Part shown: piece after piece, positions 51,987 through 61,046 of the stretch
How the letters are laid out: each line of letters opens with the position of its first letter
Position numbering within the stretch: position 1 is the stretch's first letter
NCBI GenBank assembly: GCA_036479015.1
Contig: JAZGFB010000011.1
Span: forward strand, 20,026 to 84,025
Direction of reading: 5' to 3'
DNA from: NVTR01 sp036479015
GTDB taxonomy: Bacteria; Pseudomonadota; Alphaproteobacteria; Rhodobacterales; Rhodobacteraceae
Length of the DNA stretch: 64,000 bases
The notes under the pieces: generated by a model
Told to the model about the DNA's origin: nothing
What the model saw: only the letters and a program-made list of their open reading frames with translations
The model's database searches: none
Position numbers and translations under genes: made by a program

Positions 51987-52856
51987 GTGCACTACAAAAC
52001 CTTAAAAAAATTCCTGGGATCCCGTCACAAAGCCATGGCTAAAGGTCCGATCGCGCTTATCTTTGTTGAAGATTTTGTCGAGGTGGACACAACAATCCGC
52101 CACCATCTGCTGGCAGGCTTTAAATTGGTCGTGGTTTTTGGCCCGCCAGAAATGCAATTGCCAACTGAACTTACAGACCAGATTGTCCGCGTTGATTATG
52201 ATCTAACAGCCAATGGCGCGACCGAGGAAATTGTTAATTCTGTCATCAGTGCGGCCAATGGTGCCTGGATCTATTACTGCTACAACGCAGAGTATCTGTT
52301 TCACCCGTTTTGCGAATCCAGAAGCATATCTGAAATGTTGGCTTTTCATGAACAAGAGCGTCGCGATGCCGTGCTAGGGTATGTCGTCGACCTATATGCA
52401 CGCGATATTGCCAATCATCCCACAGCTGTTTCATTGGATGATGCATGCCTTGATCGGTCTGGCTATTATGCGCTGGCGCGCCCCACCACCAAGCAAGATA
52501 AAACCCCAAAAAATCGGCAGCTAAGCTTTTTTGGTGGGCTGCGTTGGCGCTTCGAAGAACATATTCCAGAAATGCGGCGCAGAATTGACCGCGTACCGCT
52601 ATTCAAGGCAAAGCCCGGTCTGAAATTGTTGACCGGTCACACGTTCAATGACGAAGAGTACAATACATATTCATGCCCCTGGCACCATAATATGACGGTG
52701 GCTATTGCGTCATTTAGAACCGCCAAAGCCCTAAAAACAAACGCCGGTTCAACGTTTGAAATAGACACATTTCAGTGGCGCAACTCAGTGAAATTTCAGT
52801 GGAACTCACAACAGCTATTGGATTTGGGGTTGATGGAACCTGGGCAGTGGTTCTAA
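51987..52856 (+). CDS. conserved protein, possible glycosyltransferase
   Basis: 289 residues from GTG 51987, which has AGGG seven bases upstream and gives MHYKTLKKFLGSRHKAMAKG. The open frame runs further upstream (ATG 51942, GTG 51861). I recall this protein as highly conserved in Rhodobacterales and often labelled as a glycosyltransferase, but I see no certain catalytic motif. Notable pieces are WIYYCYNAEYLFHPFCESRS, AVSLDDACLDRSGYYALAR, and the end WHHNMTVAIASFRTAKALKT. No signal peptide. Convergent with irr (9 bp). Confidence 0.75.
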   Translation: MHYKTLKKFLGSRHKAMAKGPIALIFVEDFVEVDTTIRHHLLAGFKLVVVFGPPEMQLPTELTDQIVRVDYDLTANGATEEIVNSVISAANGAWIYYCYNAEYLFHPFCESRSISEMLAFHEQERRDAVLGYVVDLYARDIANHPTAVSLDDACLDRSGYYALARPTTKQDKTPKNRQLSFFGGLRWRFEEHIPEMRRRIDRVPLFKAKPGLKLLTGHTFNDEEYNTYSCPWHHNMTVAIASFRTAKALKTNAGSTFEIDTFQWRNSVKFQWNSQQLLDLGLMEPGQWF

Positions 52857-52865
52857 GACGCCACG

Positions 52866-53288
52866 TTATTTTTTACGCAAGCGAATGACCACATCAACCT
52901 TGGCGACCTCTGTGCCAGCCGGCGGCTTTGGTAAGCGCGAAATTTCAAGGTGCTCTGCAGGTGCGTCGGTTAGTTTTTCACTATCTTCCCAGAAAAAATG
53001 CGGGTGATCATCGGTTCGGGTGTCAAAATAGCTTTTGGCGCCATTGACATTAATTTCGCGCAGCAGACCTGCGTCACTGAACGCGCGTAGGGTGTTGTAA
53101 ACCGTTGCCAGCGAAACTGCCTCACCGGTTGAATTCGCGGCCTGAAACAGACTTTCGGCTGAGACATGGCGATCCTGCCCATCCCCCACCAGCAGCTTTG
53201 CCAGTGCCATGCGTTGACGTGTCGGACGCAGCCCGCCACCAGCCAACCAACGTGTCCCACGACTGATTTCAAGTTCTGACATTTGCAT
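52866..53288 (-). CDS. irr: Fur-family iron response regulator (Irr)
   Basis: 140 residues. Winged-helix DNA-binding half with RPTRQRMALAKLLVG and SLATVYNTLRAFSDAGLLR, and the HPHFFWED region carrying the His-x-His of the heme/metal site of Irr proteins. The C-terminal Cys pairs of classical Fur are missing. Irr senses heme status and controls iron genes in alphaproteobacteria. Divergent from fabA across 156 bp, the usual Rhodobacterales arrangement. I saw no obvious iron-control-element palindrome in that gap. Confidence 0.9.
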   Translation of the reverse strand: MQMSELEISRGTRWLAGGGLRPTRQRMALAKLLVGDGQDRHVSAESLFQAANSTGEAVSLATVYNTLRAFSDAGLLREINVNGAKSYFDTRTDDHPHFFWEDSEKLTDAPAEHLEISRLPKPPAGTEVAKVDVVIRLRKK

Positions 53289-53444
53289 AGTGTTAACCCC
53301 GATATTTGGCTAATATATGACGCATATTGCGGTGGTTTCAAATTAATTCCGCAAAACTCTGTTGCTTGCGTCCTATTGCCAGCCTTAACAACAGGATGGT
53401 AAAGGGATGAAAACTATTATTCCACCAAAAAGGGGCGCGCTAAA

Positions 53445-53954
53445 ATGGGTGATTATCCAAGCAGTTTTGACAAAGAAGGCTTGCTTAAATGCGCCCGTGG
53501 CGAATTGTTCGGCCCCGGCAATGCACAACTGCCAATGCCACCGATGCTGATGATGGATCGGGTGACCGAGATTAGCGACGATGGTGGCGAACACGGCAAA
53601 GGCCATGTGGTGGCAGAATTTGATATCACCCCGGACCTTTGGTTTTTTGAGTGCCATTTCCCCGGAAACCCGATCATGCCGGGCTGTTTGGGCCTTGATG
53701 GCCTTTGGCAGTTGACCGGGTTCAACCTTGGCTGGCGCGGCTGGCAGGGGCGCGGCTATGCGCTTGGGGTTGGCGAAGTTAAACTAACCGGCATGGTGCG
53801 CCCGGATCGCAAAAAACTTACCTACTTTGTTGATTTCACCAAAGCGATACAATCACGCCGCCTGACCATGGGCGTGGCCAACGGCCGTGTTGAGGCCGAT
53901 GGCGAGGTTATTTACCTGGTGAAAGACATGAAAGTGGCGTTGTCGGAGAGCTGA
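53445..53954 (+). CDS. fabA: 3-hydroxydecanoyl-ACP dehydratase/isomerase
   Basis: Dehydrates beta-hydroxyacyl-ACP and isomerises trans-2- to cis-3-decenoyl-ACP, the branch to unsaturated fatty acids. 169 residues. Catalytic His71 in ECHFPGNPIMPGCLGLD and Asp85 in the same block; MPPMLMMDRVTEISDDGG at the N-terminus. Normally followed directly by fabB; here a VPLPA-CTERM gene and an AraC-type gene intervene. Confidence 0.97.
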   Translation: MGDYPSSFDKEGLLKCARGELFGPGNAQLPMPPMLMMDRVTEISDDGGEHGKGHVVAEFDITPDLWFFECHFPGNPIMPGCLGLDGLWQLTGFNLGWRGWQGRGYALGVGEVKLTGMVRPDRKKLTYFVDFTKAIQSRRLTMGVANGRVEADGEVIYLVKDMKVALSES

Positions 53955-53956
53955 TC

Positions 53957-53998
53957 GAACGGCAGAATATGACGGCCGCGCAGAAATTTCTGCCGTTC
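53957..53998. terminator. inverted repeat just after fabA
   Basis: Perfect 11-bp arms, GAACGGCAGAA at 53957-53967 and TTCTGCCGTTC at 53988-53998, around a 20-base loop, starting 3 bp after the fabA stop. No T run follows, so termination is plausible but not certain. It marks the left edge of the inserted two-gene segment. Confidence 0.4.
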
Positions 53999-54024
53999 TA
54001 TACAGCTTATCCAAGCGCAAACTA

Positions 54025-54726
54025 TTAACTAGATTTGCGGCCACGAACAAACCCAAAAGCGCCAAGACCAGCTATCAACATTGGCAAGCCGGCGGGCAAT
54101 GGTACTGCGGATGGTTGATCGGGCTCGGGATCAGCATCGGGATTATACGTTGTTCCAAACAAAACAGGGTCATCAGAAGTAAAAATGCCGGATTGCTCTG
54201 CAAATGCGCCCGTGCGCGGGCCTGAGTACTGCCTGAAATCTAGCACCGAAAGGTCGCCAAGGTCGTTGGCGACAAATCCGACAAAGTAGTCGTCAGATTC
54301 CCTAATAGCTTCATGGAATCCCCATGCATTATAGCTTGAAAACAACCCGGTTTCGGTCGCTCTTAAACCACCCATTCCGTATGTCCCAACCAAGCCCAAA
54401 GAGCCTGCGTGCAAGCCTTCGCTGGAAATTGTATTAATCGTATTTTGATCCTGAATGGTAAATGACCACGACAGCAAAACATCATCCAACGTTCCAAAGC
54501 CGCTTGTAACGACTTCACCGGTAAGATGAACTGTATCGGTCCCAGTGGTACCAGATGCCGTATCATAGTCGTGAACTTGGTCCGCTATCGTAAAATCAAT
54601 ATGATAGGTCGCCGCCTCTGCGCTTGTGATACATGACAATGCAGCCACGGTAAGAAACCCAGGGATGGCAGCCGCTGAAATCAGACTTTTCCCCAAAGCA
54701 GCCGGTACAGCTAAAATATTATTCAC
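54025..54726 (-). CDS. VPLPA-CTERM sorted surface protein
   Basis: 233 residues. N-terminal signal peptide (ending SAEAA), a Thr/Ser/Gly-rich secreted body starting TYHIDFTIADQVHDYDTASG, and a C-terminal sorting signal: VPLPAGLPMLIAGLGAFGF then basic RGRKSS. This tripartite tail (VPLPA, hydrophobic helix, Arg/Lys cluster) is the known exosortase substrate signal. Processing would depend on an exosortase encoded elsewhere. Transcribed against fabA and divergent from the AraC-type regulator gene. Confidence 0.85.
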   Translation of the reverse strand: MNNILAVPAALGKSLISAAAIPGFLTVAALSCITSAEAATYHIDFTIADQVHDYDTASGTTGTDTVHLTGEVVTSGFGTLDDVLLSWSFTIQDQNTINTISSEGLHAGSLGLVGTYGMGGLRATETGLFSSYNAWGFHEAIRESDDYFVGFVANDLGDLSVLDFRQYSGPRTGAFAEQSGIFTSDDPVLFGTTYNPDADPEPDQPSAVPLPAGLPMLIAGLGAFGFVRGRKSS

Positions 54727-54849
54727 TTTTTACATATCCTTCTGACTAAGGCCCCTAATCAGGCCAGTTGGTGACATATAATTGACATAATTCGCTCTGT
54801 ATTGAACAATTCGGCAGGCCATAAATATTTGAGAACTAAGGATTTCACG

Positions 54850-55701
54850 GTGACTAAAACATCCAACCCTGATATTTTCCGCCCCCTTGATGTGCCCGAG
54901 AGCTTAAAGCCCTTCATACGCCGCGCACTTATCGCTGACACCCATGAACCGGTAGATATGTTGGTTGATGTACGTGCCACCGGCTACCACTATTTCGGCT
55001 GGGTTTGGCGTGGCCGCTGGCAAGGGGTCGTGGATGGCGAAACCTGCTTTGACAGCGAAGTTGACGGGCCACTAACCATGACGGGTCAAGTTGGAAACGC
55101 CGAAATTTTCGCAAAAATGCAGCGTGATATCGGGCAAATATTTCTTGAGTTTTCCGCCCTTGGCCATTTTCAATTGCTCGGTATCACTGGTGCACAACTA
55201 CTGGAAAATGCGAAAGCTCCACATATTTTGAACCCGGCATTGAAACCAGAAATGCAAAAAATAATGGGTGCCAAAGACATGGCCACAAGCACACGGATTG
55301 ATGTGTTGGCTGACGTTCTATCGCAATTGCCAATACACGCGGTACCAGACGGTATGGAAAATGCTGTGAAACGAATGGAAGCGGCTGATGGCGACATACG
55401 ACTTGCCGAATTACTTGCGGAACTTGGTTTAGCCGAAAGGCAATTTCGAACAGAGTTCAAAAGAATAATTGGGCTAACCCCAAAAGCTTTTTGCAAGACT
55501 TTGCAAATCAATCGCGCATTAAACCACTTATTGACCAGCACCAAAGGGGACTTAGCAAGTGTTGCAATCGAAACGGGCTTTTCAGACCAAGCGCATTTTA
55601 CCCGCGCATTTAGCAAATTTCTAGGCAAAGCCCCTAAGGGTTATCTTGTGGATGTCGAAAAAACCTTGTCCCGTTTCGTTGGGCAGTCGCGTCCGGGATA
55701 G
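54850..55701 (+). CDS. AraC-family transcriptional regulator
   Basis: 283 residues from GTG 54850, which has AAGGA seven bases upstream (TTG 54802 is an alternative). An N-terminal ligand/partner domain without a clear family is followed by a C-terminal double helix-turn-helix: LAELLAELGLAERQFRTEFK and VAIETGFSDQAHFTRAFSKF then LGKAPKGY, the AraC signature. It is divergent from the VPLPA-CTERM gene across ~120 bp and may regulate it. Codon use is more AT-rich than in fabA/fabB, suggesting later arrival. Confidence 0.85.
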   Translation: MTKTSNPDIFRPLDVPESLKPFIRRALIADTHEPVDMLVDVRATGYHYFGWVWRGRWQGVVDGETCFDSEVDGPLTMTGQVGNAEIFAKMQRDIGQIFLEFSALGHFQLLGITGAQLLENAKAPHILNPALKPEMQKIMGAKDMATSTRIDVLADVLSQLPIHAVPDGMENAVKRMEAADGDIRLAELLAELGLAERQFRTEFKRIIGLTPKAFCKTLQINRALNHLLTSTKGDLASVAIETGFSDQAHFTRAFSKFLGKAPKGYLVDVEKTLSRFVGQSRPG

Positions 55702-55740
55702 CCAGGGCGTTTTATACATGGCGGCCTAAAGCTGCCCTGG
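55702..55740. terminator. inverted repeat after the AraC-type gene
   Basis: Arms CCAGGGC (55702-55708) and GCCCTGG (55734-55740) around a 25-base loop, starting right after the stop codon and about 100 bp before fabB. No T run. Mirrors the repeat after fabA at the other side of the two-gene segment. Confidence 0.35.
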
Positions 55741-55840
55741 TCCAGTGTGCAGCATTGGGACCTTCCCAAAGTTCCAATTCGCTTGCCCCCTTCCCGGCCC
55801 TGTCTTACATACTGCTGAAACACCGAAAGGGAGCCACCAT

Positions 55841-57061
55841 ATGCGTCGTGTCGTTATCACAGGAATGGGGATCATCTCCCCCATCGGCAACAGTGCCGAA
55901 GAAGTCACTGCAAGTTTGCGTGCGGGTAAATCCGGCATCAAAGCCGAACCGCATTACGCCGAGCACGGGTTTCGCAGCCAGATCGCTGGCATCCCTGAGA
56001 TTGATCTGGTGGCCAGTATCGACAAGCGGAAACTGCGTTTCATGGGGCCGACCGCCGCCTATGCCTATCTGGCAATGGAACAGGCAATCGCTGACAGCGG
56101 GCTGGAAGATGGCGATGTTTCCAATGAACGCACAGGGCTGATTGCTGGCTCTGGTGGGCCGTCAACGTCCAACCTGTTCAACGCCCATAACATCGTCGTT
56201 GAAAAAGGCGCGCCCAAACGCATGGGGCCATTTATGGTGACGCGGGGCATGTCCTCCACCGTGTCCGCTTGCCTGGCAACACCGTTCAAGATCAAAGGCG
56301 TCAATTATTCGATCACCTCGGCCTGCTCCACATCCGCCCACTGCATAGGCGCTGGGGTCGAACAAATTCAGTTCGGCAAACAGGACATCATATTCGCCGG
56401 TGGCGGCGAAGAAGTCGACTGGACCCTGTCCTGCCTGTTTGATGCCATGGGCGCCATGAGCAGCAAATATAACGACACCCCGGAAAAAGCCGCCCGCGCC
56501 TTTGATGCAACCCGCGACGGTTTTGTCATCGGCGGCGGTGGCGGCATGCTGGTTCTGGAAGAGCTGGAACACGCCAAGGCCCGCGGTGCCAAAATATACG
56601 CCGAAGTCACCGGTTACGGCGCCACATCAGATGGCCATGACATGGTGGCACCATCCGGCGAAGGCGGGCAGCGGGCAATGAAACTGGCGACGGCGACGCT
56701 TGGCGATCGGCGGGTGGATTACATCAACGCCCACGGCACATCGACCCCGGTTGGCGACGTTATAGAAGTTGAAGGCGTGCGCGCTGTGTTGGGTGAAGAT
56801 CACGCACCAATTTCATCGACCAAATCAATGACCGGCCATGCCCTGGGCGCGGCAGGTGTGAATGAGGCGATCTATTCCCTGCTGATGATGCAGCACGGCT
56901 TTATCGCGCCATCGATCAATGTGAACGAGCTGGACCCGGCCATCCGCCCGGAAGAGATTGCGACAGTTATGCAAGAGGCCGAACTGGACACAGTTCTGTC
57001 AAACAGCTTTGGTTTCGGCGGCACAAATGCCAGCCTCGCCATGAGCAAATACCACGGGTGA
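55841..57061 (+). CDS. fabB: 3-oxoacyl-ACP synthase I
   Basis: Elongating ketosynthase needed for unsaturated fatty acids. 406 residues. N-terminal RRVVITGMGIISPIGNSAEE; catalytic Cys in ITSACSTSAHCIGAG; first His in NAHGTSTPVGDVIEVE; second His in MTGHALGAAGVNEAIY; and FGFGGTNASLAMSKY at the end. ATG 55841 has AAAGGGAG upstream and matches the family start. fabI follows after 6 bp. Confidence 0.97.
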   Translation: MRRVVITGMGIISPIGNSAEEVTASLRAGKSGIKAEPHYAEHGFRSQIAGIPEIDLVASIDKRKLRFMGPTAAYAYLAMEQAIADSGLEDGDVSNERTGLIAGSGGPSTSNLFNAHNIVVEKGAPKRMGPFMVTRGMSSTVSACLATPFKIKGVNYSITSACSTSAHCIGAGVEQIQFGKQDIIFAGGGEEVDWTLSCLFDAMGAMSSKYNDTPEKAARAFDATRDGFVIGGGGGMLVLEELEHAKARGAKIYAEVTGYGATSDGHDMVAPSGEGGQRAMKLATATLGDRRVDYINAHGTSTPVGDVIEVEGVRAVLGEDHAPISSTKSMTGHALGAAGVNEAIYSLLMMQHGFIAPSINVNELDPAIRPEEIATVMQEAELDTVLSNSFGFGGTNASLAMSKYHG

Positions 57062-57067
57062 TACACA

Positions 57068-57856
57068 ATGGCTGATATGATGAAGGGTAAGCGAGGCCTG
57101 ATCATGGGCGTGGCGAATGAGCGTTCTATTGCCTGGGGCATTGCCAAAACCATGGCCGCAGAGGGCGCAGAGCTGGCGTTCACCTATCAGGGCGAAGCCT
57201 TTGGCCGCCGGGTGGCACCTTTAGCGGAAACTGTTGACTCTGAGCTATTGGTGGATGTCGATGTCACCGATGAGACATCGATGGATGCGGCATTTGCGAA
57301 AATTCGTGAAAACTGGGGCGGGCTGGATTTTGTCGTCCATGCCATTGCGTTTTCGGACAAAAATGAATTGAGCGGTCGTTTTATCAACACCTCTCGGGAC
57401 AATTTCAAAAATTCTTTGGATATCTCCTGTTATTCTCTGATCGATGTGGCCCGCCGGGCCGCGCCATTAATGGCAGATGGCGGCACGATCCTGACGCTTA
57501 GCTTTGATGGTTCATCACGGGTTATGCCCAACTACAACGTGATGGGCGTGGCCAAGGCCGCGTTAGAGGCCACAGTGCGTTACCTGGCGGCAGATATGGG
57601 CCCTGATGGTATTCGGGTGAATGCCATTTCACCGGGACCAATGAAAACCCTGGCCGGGGCTGCAATTGGCGGTGCGCGCAAAACATTCCGCCACACCGAA
57701 GAAAACGCTCCGCTACGATCCAATGCGACACTGGAAGCAGTTGGGGGGGCCGCGGCGTTCCTGGCTTCCGAATATGGTGCCTTTACCACCGGTGAAATTG
57801 TTCACGTAGACGGTGGTTACAACATCATGGGCATGCCTGCGGCTGAAAATCTATAA
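57068..57856 (+). CDS. fabI: enoyl-ACP reductase (NADH)
   Basis: Last step of each fatty acid elongation cycle. 262 residues. RGLIMGVANERSIAWGIAKT is the FabI form of the nucleotide motif; FVVHAIAFSDKNELSG; the active Tyr-x6-Lys in YNVMGVAKAALEATVRYLA; and a C-terminal TGEIVHVDGGYNIMGM. Tight spacing to fabB suggests one transcript. Confidence 0.97.
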   Translation: MADMMKGKRGLIMGVANERSIAWGIAKTMAAEGAELAFTYQGEAFGRRVAPLAETVDSELLVDVDVTDETSMDAAFAKIRENWGGLDFVVHAIAFSDKNELSGRFINTSRDNFKNSLDISCYSLIDVARRAAPLMADGGTILTLSFDGSSRVMPNYNVMGVAKAALEATVRYLAADMGPDGIRVNAISPGPMKTLAGAAIGGARKTFRHTEENAPLRSNATLEAVGGAAAFLASEYGAFTTGEIVHVDGGYNIMGMPAAENL

Positions 57857-57973
57857 TTTGGAAACAGTCTGTTCCCAGAGAGGCACTATATTAGCCGCCT
57901 AAAATCTGCGACTGTCGCGCCTGAAACGTCGCTACTACTTTGGTAGTGTCATGGTTTTACGGGTAGTTTACCA

Positions 57974-58750
57974 GTGATCTTTGTTAGTTTGGCATCCATA
58001 TTATGCGTTGTAACCGCCTATTCCTTACGCGGTAATGCCTTGGAAAATGGCACAATTTCTGTATCTGGATTTAATGGTATCAGTGTTGTCGCAGCCTTTG
58101 TCTTGTTCTTGGGCGTAGCAGTGATTGCTGGGCCCGAATTTGGCATCCCATTGATAGCCGCCTTGCTGCTGCACGAGCTGGGACAGGTGCTTGCCTATCG
58201 GATGCTGGGGCACAATCGGGCGCGGTTTCGCCTGTTGTTGGCCCTAAGCAAACAGAAAATATCCGATGAACCGCTCACATCTGACACCGAAGAATTTTTC
58301 ACATCCATCATGGGGCCGGCCTTTTGTTTGGGGCCAATGGCACTGGCAATGGCAATTGCAACAATGCTGGCACCTGTGGCCCCAGTATCTGCCCATTCAT
58401 TTTGGATATTCGCCGTCACCTGTGGCGCTGTGAATTTCTTATCACTGTTGCCTTTTTGGCCGCTGGCAGGGGCCCGATGTGCCCGTGCGGCGTCAATAAG
58501 CTTTTGGCCCGCATTGGCCCCAGCAATGGCCGCATTCATGAGCGCGGCAATGATGACCGCATCATTTCGAACCGGATCCGTCATCCTGATGGTAATGGCG
58601 GCGGTGGGTGCACACAGCATGTGGCGACAGCGTGCCAGCGGCTTGACCCCGATGGAACCCGATGTGGGCTTGATCGCGCTGGCGGCCTATACATTTACCC
58701 TTGCCGCCCATTTCAGCGCCGGATGGATGCTGTTTGAGGCCTATTTCTAA
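57974..58750 (+). CDS. M50 site-2-protease-like membrane protein, likely inactive
   Basis: 258 residues, about six membrane spans. The M50 region is recognisable but altered. The zinc motif HExxH reads HELGQ (His67, Glu68, Gln71), so the second His is lost. The usual NxLPxxPLDGG block reads NFLSLLPFWPLAGAR (154-168), with Ala165 where Asp should be. Two of three expected metal ligands are therefore missing, so a pseudoprotease is likely. Start GTG 57974; no clear ribosome-binding site. It follows fabI by 117 bp. Confidence 0.65.
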   Translation: MIFVSLASILCVVTAYSLRGNALENGTISVSGFNGISVVAAFVLFLGVAVIAGPEFGIPLIAALLLHELGQVLAYRMLGHNRARFRLLLALSKQKISDEPLTSDTEEFFTSIMGPAFCLGPMALAMAIATMLAPVAPVSAHSFWIFAVTCGAVNFLSLLPFWPLAGARCARAASISFWPALAPAMAAFMSAAMMTASFRTGSVILMVMAAVGAHSMWRQRASGLTPMEPDVGLIALAAYTFTLAAHFSAGWMLFEAYF

Positions 58751-58870
58751 AACCCCTTCAATTTAGACAACTGCCGTGGCACTGTTTGGTGAAACCCAGA
58801 CCAGGGCTGGTGTCATTTCTGGATGCCCCCCGGCAGTGGCTGCTATCATTACCTGGCTGAAGGCATGCAC

Positions 58871-59851
58871 ATGAATATTGAAATGATCGAGGCTGCAAAT
58901 ACCCGGCTTGACGGGTTTGTGCGGCGCACGCCTTTATTGTCCTCGCCCTTTCTGGATGAAATTGCCGGTCGGCAGGTGTTGGTCAAACCAGAATGCCTGC
59001 AACATACCGGCTCATTCAAATTTCGCGGTGCCTGGTCGGCGATATCTGCGCTGGCCCCGAAACAGCGGGCCAAAGGCATTATCGCATTTTCCAGTGGCAA
59101 CCATGCCCAGGGCGTCGCGCATGCCGCCCGCGAACATGGAACAAAATCCATCATCGTCATGCCCCGCGATGCCCCTGCGTTAAAGATAGCAAACACCCGC
59201 GCCCTTGGCGCAGAGGTGGTGCTGTATGATCGCGCCAGCCAGGACCGCGAAGCCATTGGCGCGCAACTGGCCAAAGACCGCGATCTGACATTGATAAAAC
59301 CATATGACAACGAACACGTCATCGCCGGACAGGGTACTATCGGACTGGAAATCGCTGCCCAATGTGGCGAACTTGGCGTCACATCCGCTGCGGTTCTGGT
59401 GCCCTGCGGCGGCGGTGGCCTGACCTCTGGAATTGCCCTTAGCCTGGCAGACCAAGCCCCTGACATGGTGGTCCACCCGGTGGAACCTTTGGGCTTTGAC
59501 GATGTCGCCCGATCGCTGTCGTCTGGAAAACGCGAACGCAACACACAGGCTGTGGGCTCAATTTGCGATGCAATAATTACGCCTTCGCCGGGGGTCCTGA
59601 CATTTCCGATACTGCAACGACTGTGCGGTGCCGGGCTGGTGGTGTCAGATGATGATTGCCTTGGGGCAATGGCACTGGCATTCAACCATCTAAAGCTGGT
59701 GCCCGAACCCGGCGGTGCTGCTGGGCTTGCAGCGGCACTTTTCCACAGTGAAAAAGTCAACGCCGACACCGTGGTAGTTGTCATTTCCGGAGGCAATGTT
59801 GATGGTGACATATTCAGACGTGCATTAGCAGGTAACGAGGCAAACACATGA
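58871..59851 (+). CDS. PLP-dependent threonine/serine dehydratase-like enzyme
   Basis: 326 residues, fold type II PLP enzyme. CLQHTGSFKFRGAWSAISAL holds the PLP Lys; FSSGNHAQGVAHAAREHGTK; VLVPCGGGGLTSGIALSLAD is the phosphate-binding Gly loop; and VISGGNVDGD is near the end. No C-terminal ACT-like domain, so it is the short, non-feedback type. Serine, threonine or 3-hydroxyaspartate are possible substrates. ATG 58871 has AAGG eight bases before it. It overlaps the next gene by four bases. Confidence 0.9.
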   Translation: MNIEMIEAANTRLDGFVRRTPLLSSPFLDEIAGRQVLVKPECLQHTGSFKFRGAWSAISALAPKQRAKGIIAFSSGNHAQGVAHAAREHGTKSIIVMPRDAPALKIANTRALGAEVVLYDRASQDREAIGAQLAKDRDLTLIKPYDNEHVIAGQGTIGLEIAAQCGELGVTSAAVLVPCGGGGLTSGIALSLADQAPDMVVHPVEPLGFDDVARSLSSGKRERNTQAVGSICDAIITPSPGVLTFPILQRLCGAGLVVSDDDCLGAMALAFNHLKLVPEPGGAAGLAAALFHSEKVNADTVVVVISGGNVDGDIFRRALAGNEANT

Positions 59852-61044
59852 CCAATTTCACCATCGCCAGTTTCAACGTCAAAAACCTGATTGGCCCGGA
59901 AAAAGAATACTATCGCTTTGAGAAATACACGGTGGAAGAGCACGCCTGGAAAGAAGATTGGCTGGCCGAACAGCTGTTCACCATGGACGCCGATATCATC
60001 TGCTTTCAGGAAATATTTGAAAAAGACGCGCTGGCCAAAGTGGTTGCAGAAACCGACAGGCGTGGGGCCGCCAGCAATGCTGACGTTTTGCCTGACCGCT
60101 CCAGCCGCTATGCCCGCAAAGCGATTTTCCGCAAGCTGGCCTATGCACCCTATACCGATGCGGCACTGGCCTTTGCCCCGAATGCAAATGATGGCGCTGC
60201 CGGTCAGCGCCGGCCTGGGCTGGCCGTGCTGTCACGCTTTGGGTTTGTAGGTGCGCCACAGGTCATACAAGAACTTGAAACGCCCGTGAAAATTCCACTG
60301 CAGGAACTTTCAGGCGACGACGGCGGTTATTTTCAAATATCGCGGCTGTCACGGCCCCTGTTAAAGGTGCGCATTCCTGTGGGCGATCAGGTGGTCACCG
60401 TTTTCAACTGCCATTTGAAATCTAAACTGGGGGAATTTGTGCGCCCGGCCGGGGCCGCGTTTGCTCCAGAGGCAGACATCACCAACTATAATGCCCATGG
60501 TCGCGCGCTTGGGGCGCTGCGTGCCGGGTTGCGGCGCATGGCCGAGGCTTGGGTGTTGCGCGGCTTTATTCTGGATGAACTTGCGCTTGGGAACCCGGTT
60601 TTGGTGATGGGTGATTTCAACGATGGCGAACACGCTGTTTCCAGCGAAATCATCACCGGCGAAACTCCGTTCAAAAATTATTCCTGGATGCGCCGCCACG
60701 ACGCAACCAAATCCAACCAACGCTATTCCCGCGAAGATGCGACCGCGATCCATGAAAACATAGAAGCTGTGCGCCTGCACTCAGCTGAAAAACAGTTTGT
60801 GCGAAAATCCCTGCGCGACATGGTCTACACGTCCGCATTCGGCGGCGTCTATGAAAGCATTGACCAAATACTAATGTCGCGGCATTTTCTTGCAGAATAC
60901 GACGCAAATATCGGCGAAATGGAATACTTTAGCGTGCTAAATGACCACCTGACAGATGGATCACACCCAGAAGCCCCATACAATAAACTGGCATCTGATC
61001 ATGGTCAGATTATCGCACATTTCAAATTGAAATCAAAAGGCTAG
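59848..61044 (+). CDS. endonuclease/exonuclease/phosphatase-fold hydrolase
   Basis: 398 residues of the EEP superfamily. Key pieces: TIASFNVKNLIG (Asn), DIICFQEIFEKDALAK (catalytic Glu), FNCHLKSKLGEF, VLVMGDFNDGEHAVSSE (Asp/Asn) and the C-terminal SDHGQIIAHF (Asp/His). No signal peptide. Larger than ExoIII-type DNA enzymes, and the context with a dehydratase and a C-C lyase suggests a small-molecule phosphodiester or phosphate substrate, but that is inference. Confidence 0.85.
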   Translation: MTNFTIASFNVKNLIGPEKEYYRFEKYTVEEHAWKEDWLAEQLFTMDADIICFQEIFEKDALAKVVAETDRRGAASNADVLPDRSSRYARKAIFRKLAYAPYTDAALAFAPNANDGAAGQRRPGLAVLSRFGFVGAPQVIQELETPVKIPLQELSGDDGGYFQISRLSRPLLKVRIPVGDQVVTVFNCHLKSKLGEFVRPAGAAFAPEADITNYNAHGRALGALRAGLRRMAEAWVLRGFILDELALGNPVLVMGDFNDGEHAVSSEIITGETPFKNYSWMRRHDATKSNQRYSREDATAIHENIEAVRLHSAEKQFVRKSLRDMVYTSAFGGVYESIDQILMSRHFLAEYDANIGEMEYFSVLNDHLTDGSHPEAPYNKLASDHGQIIAHFKLKSKG

Positions 61045-61046
61045 AC

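Noticed and set aside
58849..59943. 364-codon open frame on the minus strand
   Set aside because: Antisense to the clear PLP dehydratase gene; the product is Ser/Pro/Ala-rich and unlike any family.
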